Source of the DNA: Dioscorea cayenensis subsp. rotundata
Taxonomy: Eukaryota; Streptophyta; Magnoliopsida; Dioscoreales; Dioscoreaceae
DNA length: 64,000 bases
Direction of reading: 5' to 3'
Assembly (NCBI RefSeq): GCF_009730915.1
Contig: NC_052483.1
Location: 3,100,001 to 3,164,000 of the forward strand
Below are positions 34,230-46,980 of this stretch, in pieces. The translations under genes were made by a program, and so were the position numbers. How positions within the stretch are numbered: position 1 is the stretch's first letter; every line of letters begins with the position of its first letter. Under the pieces are notes generated by a model. It was not told the DNA's origin and searched no databases. It saw only the letters and a list, made by a program, of their open reading frames with translations.

Positions 34230-37200
34230 TCACTCTCGTCATTAGGCTTGCCCAAAATATTTGAGGCTTCAGCTAAGCCCAACCCAGATTATGAATAGTT
34301 TGGGCCAGACTAGGTTGGCCCAAATTTTAAAATATCAAGCTCATGGCTTAGCTCATAGACTTGGTTCATTGGATCAATTTTGGAATCGGGCTAGGATTTG
34401 CCCCGTTGCTTTTTGATAATTTAACTTTACTTAATTATACTTTGTGATGATTTAAATTAAGAATAAAAACTAATATTCTTATCAATTAATTAGTATTATT
34501 ACATATTTTACTTAAGAAAAATATTGCACCTCTATAATATGAGAGCATCCCAATTAGGTTGGTACTTATTCATCAATCATATGTAGTTTTCTCAAGTTAT
34601 AAAGATAAAATAAATATAAGTTATAAAAAACTTAATTTTTCAGGAGAATTGCAATTATGATTTTCCATTCTACACAAATTTAATTATTCAATTTCTTCAA
34701 TGTCTCAGTTTTTTTTTCTTCATGTATTCTTGTACTTGCCAACTCCCAATCTATAAGGCATATTATTTCTTCAATTGGTAAAGGTGCTAGCTTGCTCTTT
34801 TTGTCTCTGATAAAACTCTACCACACTAAAAGCTAATTTTGATGCTATAGTCAAAATTTAAATGGTTAGTATATCTTGAGCCATATTATGTAGTCCATGA
34901 TAAGTAGTTTGATAAAATTTCCACCATTCCAAAATATCAAAAAGTTCTAATCCTTCTATTGTTGGTAACTAAAAATCAAGTTTTAAAACCATTAGACAAA
35001 ATATTTGAAGAAAAATCAGTTTTTCCTTTTTAGAAGTTAATAACATTGAATTTTGGCACTTGGCCACCTAATAAAAAAAGGAGAAGGAGATGTAGATGAA
35101 GAAGATCGAGAATAAGAAACATGAACATTTTGAGATTCAATTAATTGTTTATAAATTTAATATATTTCATATAGTTTACTATCAAAAGAAAATAAAGTAT
35201 CATTAATTTTTGGAGAATCACTATCAAATGTTAAATCTAAATAAGAATCAAAATAATATTTTTTATATCTAGGATTAAAAAAGACAATCAAAGTAAAATA
35301 GTAACATATAGATCATCAAAATATTCATTAAAATTTTCTTCCATTTTCACAAAAACAAGTTTAAATATACCTATAGTAGAATTATTATTAAACATGTAAC
35401 AAATATTAATTAAATTCAGGATAACATAAGAAATACTAGGAGTATATATACCATATAATTTTTTTTGTTGAGGTATCAAAACCTTGTAAAAAAAATTCTC
35501 AAACAATAGTTGCATATGTCCAAACAAGTTTATCAGGCAATTTAGTATTACAATAGCAAGAGTTCTTATGAAATTCAATATAATATAAATTTTAAACTTC
35601 CTCATAACATTTAAAAATTTAAAAATCTCAAACAATAGTTGTATATGTGGTTGCTACTCTTAACATTTCATACGTAGAATTTCATCAATGTGGTAAATCA
35701 AGTTTAATATTTCTTTTTTTTCTGTAATTGTTTATCACATTTAAAATACAATATATGTCTAGTTTGGAAACCTATTAATATAAAAAATAATATTTCTTAT
35801 TTATAAAATTGAATAAAAAATTATTGATAAACCATCTTGCATAATTAAATTTAAAATATGAGCACAACATTGTATACGAAAATCAATGCCTAATGGTGAA
35901 TGCAAATAATGAGTTAAAAATGCAGTTGCAACATCATTATTTCTAGCATTAGCTAATGTTAAAGTAAAACTTTATTAATAAATATTTCTCATTCTTGAAG
36001 TACTTCTAAAATAGTATTTTCTAGGATAAAACCAACATGAGGGGATTCAACTATTCTAAAAGAAATAATTTGCTTACACAATTTCCAATCTTTCATTAAT
36101 ATAATGTGGCATCAAAGAAAGAAAACCAATTTGATTACAAGTATTCCACATATCAGAAGTTAAACAAACCCTTATTTTGGAAAACTTTTTCATAATATCT
36201 ACTTTTTCAATTGAAAAACAAAAACATTAATATTGCAGACTAATTTCTTTTTAAATAATACCAACAAAACCATGTTTATCTACAAATTAAATGGTTGCTT
36301 AAAGCTAATTATATAATATAATATTTCTAATTTAGTTGTTTCTTTATTACAAGTAAAAGTAGTTCAATTGCTTGATTGATCTTTACCTAATTTTATATAA
36401 TTACATATGTCTGTATTATGCTTTTTGAGTACAAGATCTTATATATATAAGAAGAGGACTACTACCATCTTTTTTTAAAAAAAATCACCGCATGTTTTAC
36501 ATTTTGATCTTAATTTTATTTCTTAATTATCTAATTTTTTTTCAACATTTCCAAATAGTCTCATACAAAAGAAGATGATTTCTCATCAGTATCACCATGA
36601 TCTTTTTAAATAACAGATATGTTTATACCTTCAAAAATAGGAAATGTTGATTAAAAATCAAACTCCTTCAAGAAAGTAGAATTCGTCATCTATATTTTTG
36701 GGGAAGTGAATGTTTTTTCCATGAGCCAGAGTGTGAGAGTATTGAGGGAGTATGTGAGCTTGAGAATGAGAAGAAAATGAGAATGAAATTGGTGTAAAAA
36801 TGTGAAAATTAGAAAAGTATTTATAGAAATTTTTCATATTAAAATAATAAAAACAAAAGATAAATGGGAGAAGGGAGACGTTGTTGCCGTATGATTATTG
36901 TCCACTCCTCCAACAACCAACTCTTAATCTTAATAGCTCTTCTAATTTATTATTATTAGAAAATAAATAAGGATGGAGATGGTAATAATGATTCCAAGAC
37001 TCCCAACGGCTCCCTCCCCCAAGTTGCCACACCTAAGGTTCTTTAATTTATTATTTTTAAAATTTTAAATTTTAAAATACAAATATTTAATAATAAATCC
37101 AATGGGTTGGCTTATGGGGAAGCCCATTGGGTCAGCCTAAAAGAGTCCAAAAAAGAAAAAAAAATCCCATATCCATTTTATAATTCGAAGTTTGTATGGG

Positions 37201-37295
37201 TTGACCTTCGATCAACTTGTCAAACATTAGCTTTGGACTAGCTTTGGGCCGACATTAGGTCGGTCAATGGACCTTGGCCCAAATGATGAGAGTGA
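34230..37295 (-). mobile_element. hAT element with decayed transposase
   Basis: The ends are inverted repeats of about 17 bp: TCACTCTCGTCATTAGG at 34230 and, inverted, TCACTCTCATCATTTGG at 37295. Flanking 8-mers GTAATTCA (34225-34232) and GTGATACA (37296-37303) agree at 6 of 8 and partly overlap the TIR. The pararetrovirus-like reading is interrupted here and appears to resume after 37296. The interior encodes a minus-strand hAT transposase of about 650 codons with many breaks. Confidence 0.72.
34640..36520 (-). pseudogene. hAT transposase (BED finger, RICESLEEPER-like), decayed
   Basis: Read on the minus strand from 36520 down, the parts come in the family order. A BED zinc-finger start, KCKTCGDFF, lies at about 36500-36470. 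A middle domain at 36190-36080 has KIRVCLTSDMWNTCNQIGF followed by LSLMPHYINERLEI. Next, ANARNNDVATAFLTHYLHSP and FRIQCCAHILNLIMQDGL lie near 35960-35840. A degraded C-terminal dimerisation region (about 34980-34750) ends with a DWELAST-like segment. Stops and frameshifts occur throughout, so it is inactive. These landmarks are characteristic of domesticated and wild hAT transposases of plants. Confidence 0.82.
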
Positions 37296-37700
37296 GTGAT
37301 ACAACTCAAAAGTATATTACACGCTCATCCCGGTATAGATGGTCCATTCAATATGTATCGTGGTGAAGAATGAATAATAAATAATAGGCAATCTAGCTTA
37401 TTAGCTAGTAGCCATAGCTAGAAATATGTGCATCAAAGAATTAATATGTGCATTATATTTAAACTACTCAATATCTCCAATTGATTCAAACAAAGATTAA
37501 AGTATATGAATAGTATTTGTAATACCTAGGTTTTATTTTATTTTTCAATGTTAATTTCATGTTGGAATACATGTACTATAGATTCAAATGGCCCATCACT
37601 ATTGTATTATAACAAGGGCATTGTAACACTAAAAAAAAAACTTTTAGATGGCAAATGGAAAAAAAAAAAGCATGATTGTAAATTTTTAGGCAAACTCTTA
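37296..37700 (+). pseudogene. Pararetrovirus-like remnant after hAT insertion
   Basis: Immediately after the hAT element a frame reads HPGIDGPFNMYRGEE (about 37330-37372), then breaks. A later segment with IIGNLAY (about 37378-37400) fits the same movement-protein-like region. This is the downstream half of the fragment ending at 34229. The right boundary is unclear. Confidence 0.45.
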
Positions 37701-37811
37701 GCTGGTTAGGAGGGAAAGATATTTACCACATTGAAATGAAAATTTTCTAAGTAGCGACTACTGGTGAATTTTCAAAGACTGTTCTGTAAAGGCTTCTCCT
37801 ATTAGGGAATG

Positions 37812-38004
37812 CTAGGAATAGCAAAACCTGAACCGACCCTTGGTTTTCCAAACCCACGGATTTGCCCTGAATGTGGTGGTTTTTTTTGGTTTGAGAGAGG
37901 GGCACAAGGCGGGATTGGGTTGGGAGGGGATTTTTTGTGAGGGGTTCAGGGCGAGGCGGGTTTGGCTTTAGCTTGCCCAGCCCTGATAAGCATTTATTTA
38001 CATG

Positions 38005-38046
<42 letters not shown>

Positions 38047-38453
38047 AGGTTTTCCTTATTCGCAAATTAAAATATCCACTCAATTATAATTATTGAGTAT
38101 TTTAATTATACTTTTATATTATGATGTTTTAACTAAAAAATTAATAAAAATATCATTTGTTATAATTTTAACTTATTGATAAATATTATGTCTTAAGTGG
38201 GTTGATAAAAAATTTTTGTTAATTTCTTCCCAATTTTAATTGATTGTTTGTACCTTTACATTCATAAGTAAATAAAAAATAAAAAAAATAATAAAAAAAT
38301 TTGACAGGGCGGGGCATAAAAAAACTGCGGTAGAGGTTGTGGTATTTTGAATACCTCTATTTGAGCGGGCGGGGTGTGGGGATGGTTTAGGTTGGTCGGC
38401 GGTGGTAGGGGTTACCCCGCCCCCACTCCGGCCCACCCAATAGCCATCACTAG
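37812..38453. mobile_element. Possible hAT-type MITE with GC-rich ends
   Basis: The left end reads CTAGGAATAGCAAAACC and the right end, inverted, CTAGTGATGGCTATTGG. Both subterminal regions are GC-rich with GGGCGGGG/CCCGCC words, while the middle is AT-rich with a (TC)n(TA)n tract (38004-38045). Flanking 8-mers match poorly. An open frame at 38236-38436 (minus) is low-complexity and not a gene. Confidence 0.42.
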
Positions 38454-39946
38454 ACTGGAAGAGAATTTTACAAAGCAGCTAAAACTGTGTGGAAAATCAG
38501 GACAATTCAGAGAATGAGAACTCGCTTAATAATTGAGCCTTGAAACCAGTAAAAGCAAGTGATGATAAGAAGAAGAGAAGAGAAAAGAAAAACAACCAAG
38601 GAGGGACTTCAAGATTGTCGGAGATCGGGGTTGTAGAAGCATCATCTAGCGGTTATGACCAACACTTGGATTGTGCAGAATTCATAATTATGTGGGTTGG
38701 ATTTTAAAAGTATAAGCATTCTTGATGAAGAAGAGGAACGCATTTGTTTAGATACGGAATGAAGGTGATGGGGATTAAAGAGGACATGACTAGAAAAAAT
38801 CCTATTCAAATTCCAATTGTTCCGGTCACTTGTTCACGAAGTAAGAAATTCAAGGAGCTTTAAATGGGTTGATTAGAGAAGTTTGAGCCCAAGCTAATCT
38901 ATAGAGGCCATTAAAGGTGATGAAGGCGTGTCACAAGGAGGGAAATCTATCATTAAAATTCTAATTTGTGATAAACTGAACAAGGAAATCTTAAAGGATG
39001 CAACATAAAAGGCACAAATCAAAATTAAGGATTACTTACCATTTTAGCTTTACTAGAGAATCAACATTAGCAAAACAATTGTTATTTTATTCCTTATTTA
39101 GTTTGACTTAATCTGAGGATTCTAAGGCTTCCATGACAAGAAATTAGTATTTTCCTTATTTGGTTTGAATAATTTAGGAATTTCAGCATTAATTTAGATA
39201 TTTTGTTAATTACCAATATTTATTAACTCCTATATTTAAGAAGCCTTTTTGGTTGGAATAATGAGATTACCTTTTACCAAAAAATTGTGAGATTATTAAA
39301 TTATCTTTTGGTATTTTAAAAACTATTTGAGCTTATCGGAGTTTTCATAATGCTCAATCATCGACTTATCTAACAACCTTCCGCAACTATTCATCACATC
39401 TTCACATACCAAGGTTCTTGCTTGACACAAGAAACAGGTCGAGGTTACATTCTAAGCTAGCATTAGCAAATAGCCCTGGTCAGTTATGTTATAGGTTTTG
39501 TCATGAGTTGGAGGGACTCATATCAGAGATGGATCTATATATGAATTGTTAGTTGTGGGAAATATAAAAATGTGTGGGTGGGCTGATTATGTGGTTGATT
39601 ACTGTGACACTTGTAGAGGCTCTAGAAAAGAAGTTGTTTATGTTGTGGCATGTAACGGGTATTATGTGTATGTTGAGCTTTAATGATGATATTTGTTTAT
39701 ATATACATTTGTGATACTTAGATTTAGTATGATATGATGATAGGTTTAGATAGTTACCAACCTGCTTGTGAAATTAGTGATGGAGAGTTTGCTATGCACA
39801 TTTATATTATCTATTGTTGTTTTTAAAGTTGGCTATAGATTTTGAGAAGAAATTGGATGCATAACACTTCACGAATGATGAGGTTTCATGGATGTAACAA
39901 ATAATATGTAGAGCACAGCAATCTTATGTAAAGAACTTATGCATGG
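38454..39946. other. No gene recognised
   Basis: About 1.5 kb without a credible ORF. A GAAGAAGAGAAGAG-rich stretch lies at about 38565-38605. Probably old repeat sequence, but I recognised no ends. Confidence 0.5.
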
Positions 39947-39949
39947 TTA

Positions 39950-40356
39950 CACTACAACAAAATTACAGATTAGAAACAACTTTTTCCGTTTCTAATCCAT
40001 TGCTAATTGAGTTTACAAATGGATTAAAAATGGATTTTTTTGGTTCCTAAAAATAATCCTGCATCAATGGATTTAACTTGTTAAATATTGATATCAAAGT
40101 AATGAATAAAATCACAAGCAGTACAAATAAAGTTTATGGTTAAAAAAACACAAATAAAATTGATGCTAACTTACCTTAATAGCCTGAGATCGTGCATGAA
40201 TGAGCTCTAAAGTACCTTTCTTTGTATGCGTTACTATAAAAAGCTCATAAGGAAGAAGGTCATGGAACTCAATTTCGTTTCTAATCTGAATTTAATTAGA
40301 AACTGAATCAATCCATTCCTAAATTTATGTTTCTAATCACACATATTCTTGTAGTG
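39950..40356. mobile_element. CACTA-type MITE with TTA target duplication
   Basis: A 407-bp element begins CACTACAACAAAATTACAG and ends, inverted, CACTACAAGAATATGTGTG. It is flanked by TTA at 39947-39949 and 40357-40359. CACTA termini with a 3-bp duplication are diagnostic of En/Spm-type elements. Subterminal copies of GATTAGAAAC occur in both orientations at both ends, as expected for transposase-binding repeats. No ORF; non-autonomous. Confidence 0.9.
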
Positions 40357-40359
40357 TTA

Positions 40360-42540
40360 ATTCTCCATGATTTTGGTAGTGAGCATTGTTCTATTATAGA
40401 GTGTTGGGTCAGATTTGAATCAAAGTCAACATCTAACTGAACCCTTATCTCCCATGCATTGCATATAGGTTTAAAACTTGCATTTTTTTCTTGTATATAT
40501 ATTTTTCTAGATTCAAACTTCATACCAAGTTGGTTTTATTTATATGTGGTAAATCTTCAAGTAAAGGCAAGGAGCTTGAGGAGAAGTAGCCTTGCTCAAA
40601 TTTCCAAAAGTAGTGGTTTAAGCTATGAGTGGATGTTTATTTTGAAAACTATTTTAAAATGGTTTATTACTAGTCTATAATAATTTTTATTCTTGCTCTA
40701 TACTACTTTAGATTAACTTCTCTTTGTTTCCTACTCTTTTGTATAAGTCATGTTGTCTATAATTCGTTCTATATTGATTTTATATAGTGTTTTATGTTTG
40801 GGCTAGCAATAAATTTCCTTGCAACCTCTTATGATGTGATATCACTGGTATGTGGTCTAAAGGATTTTTAATTGTACATGATGGTTTGAAGGTTATATTT
40901 TTATAAATAATAAAGTGCTTTGGACCCTTTTTCAAATACATTTTCTTTTACTGTGATGGTGTCGAGATGAGGCCTCATACTATTGCAGTAGGGGGTCTAC
41001 TCACGGACTGACATATGAAGAGGCGATGCAGATAACTGGGGCATGTTCTTTCAATTTGGGGGTGGCGAGGATAAACCCCTATGGATAGGGGGGCACCTCT
41101 TGATTTTGAGACACCATGCCTCACAACATATGTGAACTTAGGCCAACTCCAAGACGGGTTGCAAATTTTCTTGATTTATTTTATAATGTATACACTTCAT
41201 ACTTATTCAAATTAGATTTCATGTGTAAAAGAAAAATATCTACTACATTGCATATTCTATTTTATAACTACTATCAGGAAATGGTTAAGTAAGTTTTATT
41301 ATCTCCTTTTTCATATTTAAATAATTACACACCCTTGATATATATATATATATACATATATATATACATATATATAAATGTTCCACTCATGGAGTGATTT
41401 TGTTACTCATTTCTGTGTCATCTAATTTTTAAGGGTAAAGACCTTTAAGGTGTGTTTGATACGCAACAAGTATAGCACAAGCAGTATATAACAGAACAAG
41501 TAGTTATTGTACAACACAACTACTTATACAGTACCTTGTTTGATATTTTATGTACAACATAATTTTTTGTACTATTCTTAATTTGATTTCTACAAGTACT
41601 CGACAAAATATTGTAAAATTACTTCTGATACCCTTTGTACTATCCTATGTTTATTTTACAATAAACATTTCACAAGTAAATTTAAATGTTTCTATTGATT
41701 TCAATATTAACCTAATTAAATTTTTATAATTAATCAAATTATTAAATCATAATTATATTTTTTTTAATTTTTAAAATATATGCAAAAAAATATTTTATTA
41801 CTTAAAATACATGATAAATTCAGTTAAAATGTTAATCGGCTAAACAATAAAATTTGTTAATATATAATCTTATTAAATATATTATAATCTATAATCCATA
41901 TAATCTAATTTATAATTAATAATCTTATTAAATTATAATTATATTTTTATATTATATACACTAATTTAAAGAAAATCAAGTTTCCAAACAATTGTTTTTC
42001 GCATTTTTTTACTATATAAACAAATTTACAAAATGTCAACAAACTAAATTATAAAATTGGTAAATATGATTTTCTAAAATTATAATTTTTTTAAAACTAT
42101 ATGTATTACTTTGTAAATATTTCAATTTGCCAAACAACATACTTTATATATAAAAATTATTTTCAAAGATATCAAAGAACCAAACTATAAATTTTCATAA
42201 ATATTTTTACTATAAATATAATTATTTTATATTATGTGTATCAACATGTACAAAAATATATAATATTTTTTTATTTATGAAAAGTGGGGGCCAATGTGCA
42301 TCAACGTGTACCTAATATATATATAACAATGTTTTGCTTAAAAAAAGTAGGGGTTTTTTTTATTATTTTTTTTAAGAAAAAAGTGGACAACAATGTGTAT
42401 TAACTTGTAAAAAATATATATATATAAAGCGGGGCCAATGTGCATTAACCTATAAAATATATAAATAATATTTTCTTATGTTCTTAGGGGGGACAGGGAT
42501 ACTCGGCCATGTCCTGATCTTAAAAAACATGTTCCATATA
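40360..42540. other. AT-rich region, no gene recognised
   Basis: Very AT-rich, with a (TA)n tract near 41337-41377. At about 41450 a possible transposon end, GGTGTGTTTGATACG, occurs, but I found no matching inverted end. Short frames such as 40459-40680 show no domain. Confidence 0.5.
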
Positions 42541-42714
42541 TATATATATATATATAACAACTCTATTACATGAATTTTTGTAGCTATTCACAAATGGTGG
42601 TTAAATCAAGAATGAACCAAATTCAACAAATAGAATACGTAACAAAATAATAATAAAATATAATCACAACATATATAGTTTGTCAACAACTATAAAAAAT
42701 ACCATAAAGAGTCA

Positions 42715-43337
42715 TCATGAAACAGAAACTTTGAGTAGCCACATCAACTTAAAGACATACATCCATAGATACAAAAACATCAACTTCACAAAGCTGTAAA
42801 CCTCTAATACTATGTAAAGATTATGGTAATCCATCCTACAATTTTTCACAAAACTTATCCTTTGGACACCATTCAGCTCCCAAAAATATTTCTCATACTC
42901 AGGCCTATGAGAGAACTTGATCATTAAATCAACCTCCTCATCCTCGCTCAAACCAAGCTTCTTTACCTCTTCACCTAAGTTTCTTGCCATAGGAGGATCT
43001 GGCATTTTTTTTTAAACTTGTTTGCAACATCCAACACTTTTTCATGTTTTAGTAGAGTCTGGAAACATTAGGTACATCAGACACATGATTCTTTGTAGGT
43101 GCCGCCAAAGTATGCTCCTCATCAAGCTCTAAATCAGTCTCAATGACATTATTTGTGTCATCATTCAACCCTTCCACAACATCTACAGATGTCTCAGTTC
43201 CTTGCCCATTAGCACTATATTTACCAAAAATACCTTGCAATATTTTGAATTCTTTAAACTCCTTATTTGCATGATTTCCCACCTTTGGATGTTTCTACAT
43301 GTTCAAAAAAATTGTGAATTATATTACTAGTTGATAA

Positions 43338-43371
<34 letters not shown>

Positions 43372-43760
43372 TAGCTATCACATAATAAGTGCACACTAAA
43401 TTTAAGAATAATATCAACAATAACATATGTACCTATAGATATTCTGTCATAACTTGCACACTATCAACTATGACACACTTTCTTGCATCATCCCAACCAA
43501 ACCCGCTTGTGTTCATCTTGTCCACTACTTCATTCAGTTTTATAAACCACCTTTTCATTTTGTTAACTATTGGCTTGACAGTATTAATAATACCAGGAAT
43601 GCTAGTTGTCATTCTTTTTGTAGCCTCCTCATGTGTGCCAATCTTAAATATCCCATTATCTCCCTTTTAACCGGCCATCACTAATTCTTCCACAATTGAT
43701 AGTAGCGTATTCTCCTTATTCTTTATCCGATTTTGTCTGTATTTTTTGATGCACTATTCA
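42715..43760 (-). pseudogene. Myb/SANT-like protein of Harbinger copy B, decayed
   Basis: Minus-strand pieces of the transposase partner protein. The N-terminal part (about 43760-43440) corresponds to the copy A Myb/SANT-like frame but has stops. 43282-43049 reads KEFKILQGIFGKYSANGQG and VEGLNDDTNNVIETDLELDE. 43005-42855 keeps the C-terminal block LGLSEDEEVDLMIKFSHRPE followed by YEKYFWELNGVQR, which is broken in copy A. A (CA)n tract (43340-43370) sits in the presumed intron. Confidence 0.68.
43340..43370. repeat. (CA)n microsatellite
   Basis: About 15 CA units in Harbinger copy B. Other CA tracts lie near 45818-45835 and 52310-52322. Confidence 0.95.
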
Positions 43761-44219
43761 TCCCAATGTTCCTAGTTCCTTCATTCTCCATTTTGAACTA
43801 TCTTGAGAAATTAATTAACTTTTTAATGGATTTAAAGTGATAAACATTTTATGATAACATAATATATATAACTATTGAACCTAAAGAGGAAAGTGATGAA
43901 TGGTTGCAAAAATTAACAAGAAAATGCAAATCCGTTGGAATAACCCAAAAACAAGTTTTTCCCTATAATTTTTACATGACAAGATTTTAGAGTAAACCAT
44001 AATCATTAGTAGTAAACATGCCTTTCAAATTTATTGGTAAATATGGCTTTTTTATAATCAACTTGGAACTTCATATTATACAATGCAAAAAAAGTACAAA
44101 ATTAAGTACAATTATGGATATTACCAAACAAGTGCAACTCAAACACACACAAAAAGACTATGATAATTAAGCAATATTCATTAGAAGGTTATCACATAAC
44201 AAAAGTTACAATTATGAAC

Positions 44220-45000
44220 TGAGTCATCCGGCACTAATATTCACGCCTACGCCTAAAACTATTCCACATTTCTTGCGCAAGGTTATCTCTCTTTTTAGTC
44301 CACTCATTACTTTGCTCAACAGTTCCAACTAATGGTTCTTCGTCTATTGGCATCTCATTATCTGCAAGTGGAGTGAATTCCTCAAGATCTACCCGCCATG
44401 TTAATATGAATAAAATTGTGTAGTAAACAGCATGCTAAAATCATTCGAATTTGTGTTCTTATAGGGTAAAATGAAGGACTCCAAGTATACCCCATCATTT
44501 CTTCAAAAGGCTGAAGCATCTCTCTATCAAATTTCTTACTTGCACATGCTTATAATTGAATAACTCTTCACGATTTTGAGGCAGACATTAGCAGATGGGC
44601 CAATCTTGAATATGGTTCCGCCTACTTCTATACAAGGTAAGAAAACCTTCCCCATTTAAGTAACCACCATCAACAAGATAATATGAACCTAAAAAGGTTA
44701 AAATTGATTTAGTATTAGGATTTCCAAAATGTTTAACAACAAACTATACACAATAAAGATCAATTATTTACATACCAATTGGGTCTTTCAAACCATTTTG
44801 CATGATTATTCCATTATGTAGTACCCTAGAATCTGAAGCCAATCTTTCCCATCTAGCTTGTATGTAGACAAAAAACATATCTTTGGTACAAACTACTGCG
44901 ACATTTGTTGCAAGTCCATCTTTCTTTGTTTGATACCGAGGTTTATTTGGTGCATTTGGTATTACTGCTATATAGGTACCATCTAAGACACCTAAACATC
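44220..45000 (-). pseudogene. PIF/Harbinger transposase, copy B, decayed
   Basis: Minus-strand DDE transposase remnant collinear with copy A. The first Asp region (about 44995-44930) has the DGTYIAVIPNAPNKPRYQ pattern. The second (about 44690-44610) has the YLVDGGYLNGEGFL pattern, followed by a block ending near 44520. Frameshifts separate these pieces. Mutations differ from those of copy A, so the two decayed independently. Confidence 0.7.
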
Positions 45001-45887
45001 CCTACAAGTTCATTAGAAAATTATAATTTTATTTATTTACATCTAATGAAAAGCATGCCATGTATATTTTACATTGCTCAAATAAAGTATACCTTGAACC
45101 ATTTCCATTTGCTTTCACTGCTATTTTCTAGAACTAGTTGTGGCTTGACAAATAATTCATCTTGTAACCTTAAAACAACAGCTAAGACTCTATAACAATA
45201 GCTACTAGTAGTTTGACCCGATCTAGAGAACCTTACTTGAATACTCATGTTCTTTGTGTGATGAGCTAGTATATTTTAATAAAAAAACAATGACTAGCTC
45301 CCCAATTGTAATGCTACCAAGTTGCATCAAGCCTCCCCGTACCATTAGGACCTCTCAAAGATGTGCAAATGTATTTGTCCACATTCTTAATTCCCATATA
45401 TAATTATTATCACCTGAATAATAAAGGAATCTATTACATCTCTTCGTGACTCTTATCTAGCAAAAGCTCTTTCATTTATAGCCCTTCTCTCACAATCCCA
45501 TTCTCAAAATAAAAATAAAATAAAAGAAACCAATCCCATATAATTTCATCATATTCACATATATTCTCCAAGAAAGAAAAAAGTACAAAATGTGTTGATG
45601 GTCTATCACCGACTACCCATTAAATAGAAAAGAAAATTTTACTTAACTAAGAGGTCAAAATGAAAACAAAATAAATACACAACATGATAAATAACTAAAT
45701 TGGCTACCTATAGGTAATCTAAATTGAGTTGTGTTTAGATTGACTGAACCTGAAAAAATATAAAACATATCATGATTCATGAATAATTGCATATCTTCAT
45801 GGGCATAAGAGGGCATATATACACACACACACACACGCTATGCATACTCTTAACAACTAGTGCATAATCATATCAACCTTATACTGC

Positions 45888-46453
45888 AGGTGTTTGATAA
45901 GTTAACGTGAGAATAATTAGCATAAACTATTATTAGCAAGACATCTTTTTATACATTTGATAAGATGCTAAATTAAGTAGGTATGTTGTTAGTAATAAAT
46001 AGAGCATATCATCTATTTTAATTCTCCAACTTTTTATTTATATATTTATTTATGGGTCTAAAAGCATTCCTACTTTTCTTTCCAAAAGAGTTAAATAAAT
46101 TTTTTTTATAGAAAAACATTAAATCATATATATAATTGAAATTTAATTATTAACTCTAAACTTATATAGATTGATGATCAGTGTATGCATGTAAGGTATT
46201 TTTTAAATATTTTATATGGGTACACTAATATGTTTGATATGTCTATCAAAATCATAGCCATGATTCATGGATATAGATATAAAAGATTTATATTTATCTT
46301 TTATACAATTTAAATTTTCAATATTTGTATTGAAATATAAAAAAAATTATGTTAATTTTTATGATTTAAAATTTTAATTTAAAGATATCGATCAAGATAA
46401 TTCTCACTTTTATTTACCCAAGAGAGATGTTTATGAATCAAACATCCATTTAA
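45888..46453. mobile_element. Possible MITE nested in Harbinger copy B
   Basis: The left end reads GGTGTTTGATAAGTTAACGT and the right end, inverted, GGATGTTTGATTCATAAACA. Both are followed by GTGAGAAT-AT words. About 560 bp, non-coding. No clear target duplication, so this is tentative. Confidence 0.4.
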
Positions 46454-46980
46454 AAGGTAGGCACAAAACCTAAATTAAAAGAAACCTCATCCTCCCACTA
46501 TTTGGTTGCAGCGAATCTATTGTACATAAATCAAATATGAATTTAGATGAAATACATCCTTTTGCATTAAAAAAATTGTATATTATTCAAATTGGAATAA
46601 AAACACAAATAGCTTCAGAAAACTATAAAATATAGCAATATAATTCTAAATCAATCACAAATATAATTAAATCATTTATTTATTAAGCAATTGAATGAAA
46701 TAGATAAAAAAAACCTATAATCTCCACAACGCGTACCTTTTCAGCGTGAATCCTTAACCAATATCTCTCTGGCAGAGTCCCTGAAAACCCTAAAATTTTG
46801 AGGAAACCCTAAAATTTAAGAGACGAGGAAGCAAAAAAAAAGAAGATAGGAAAAGAGGAGGAAAAGCAGAGAGAGTGGGAGAAGCGGACTATGAAGATGA
46901 GAAAGGGTGCTCGCTAGAGGAAGAGGAGGTGCAAGGTCGGGGACTTGAGCGTCGTGGGATGTGGAATACATTTCATCACT

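Larger units (their letters stand above)
42545..46980 (-). mobile_element. Decayed PIF/Harbinger element, copy B
   Basis: Paralogue of copy A (23.04-26.9 kb), in the same orientation with the same gene order: transposase upstream (44220-45000), Myb/SANT-like ORF downstream (42715-43760). The left part shares AATTCAACAAATA and ACATATAGTTTG with copy A. The right end near 46700-46980 holds AAACCCTAAAATTTTGAGG and a purine-rich GAGGAAGAGG block that looks like a 5' leader. No clear TIR or duplication was found, so the ends are approximate. A small nested MITE may lie at 45888-46453. Confidence 0.68.

Noticed and set aside
38236..38436. 66-codon proline-rich frame on the minus strand
   Set aside because: It is GC-rich subterminal sequence of a probable MITE with low-complexity translation.
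41450..41700. Harbinger-like terminus GGTGTGTTTGATACG
   Set aside because: No matching inverted end or target duplication was found nearby.
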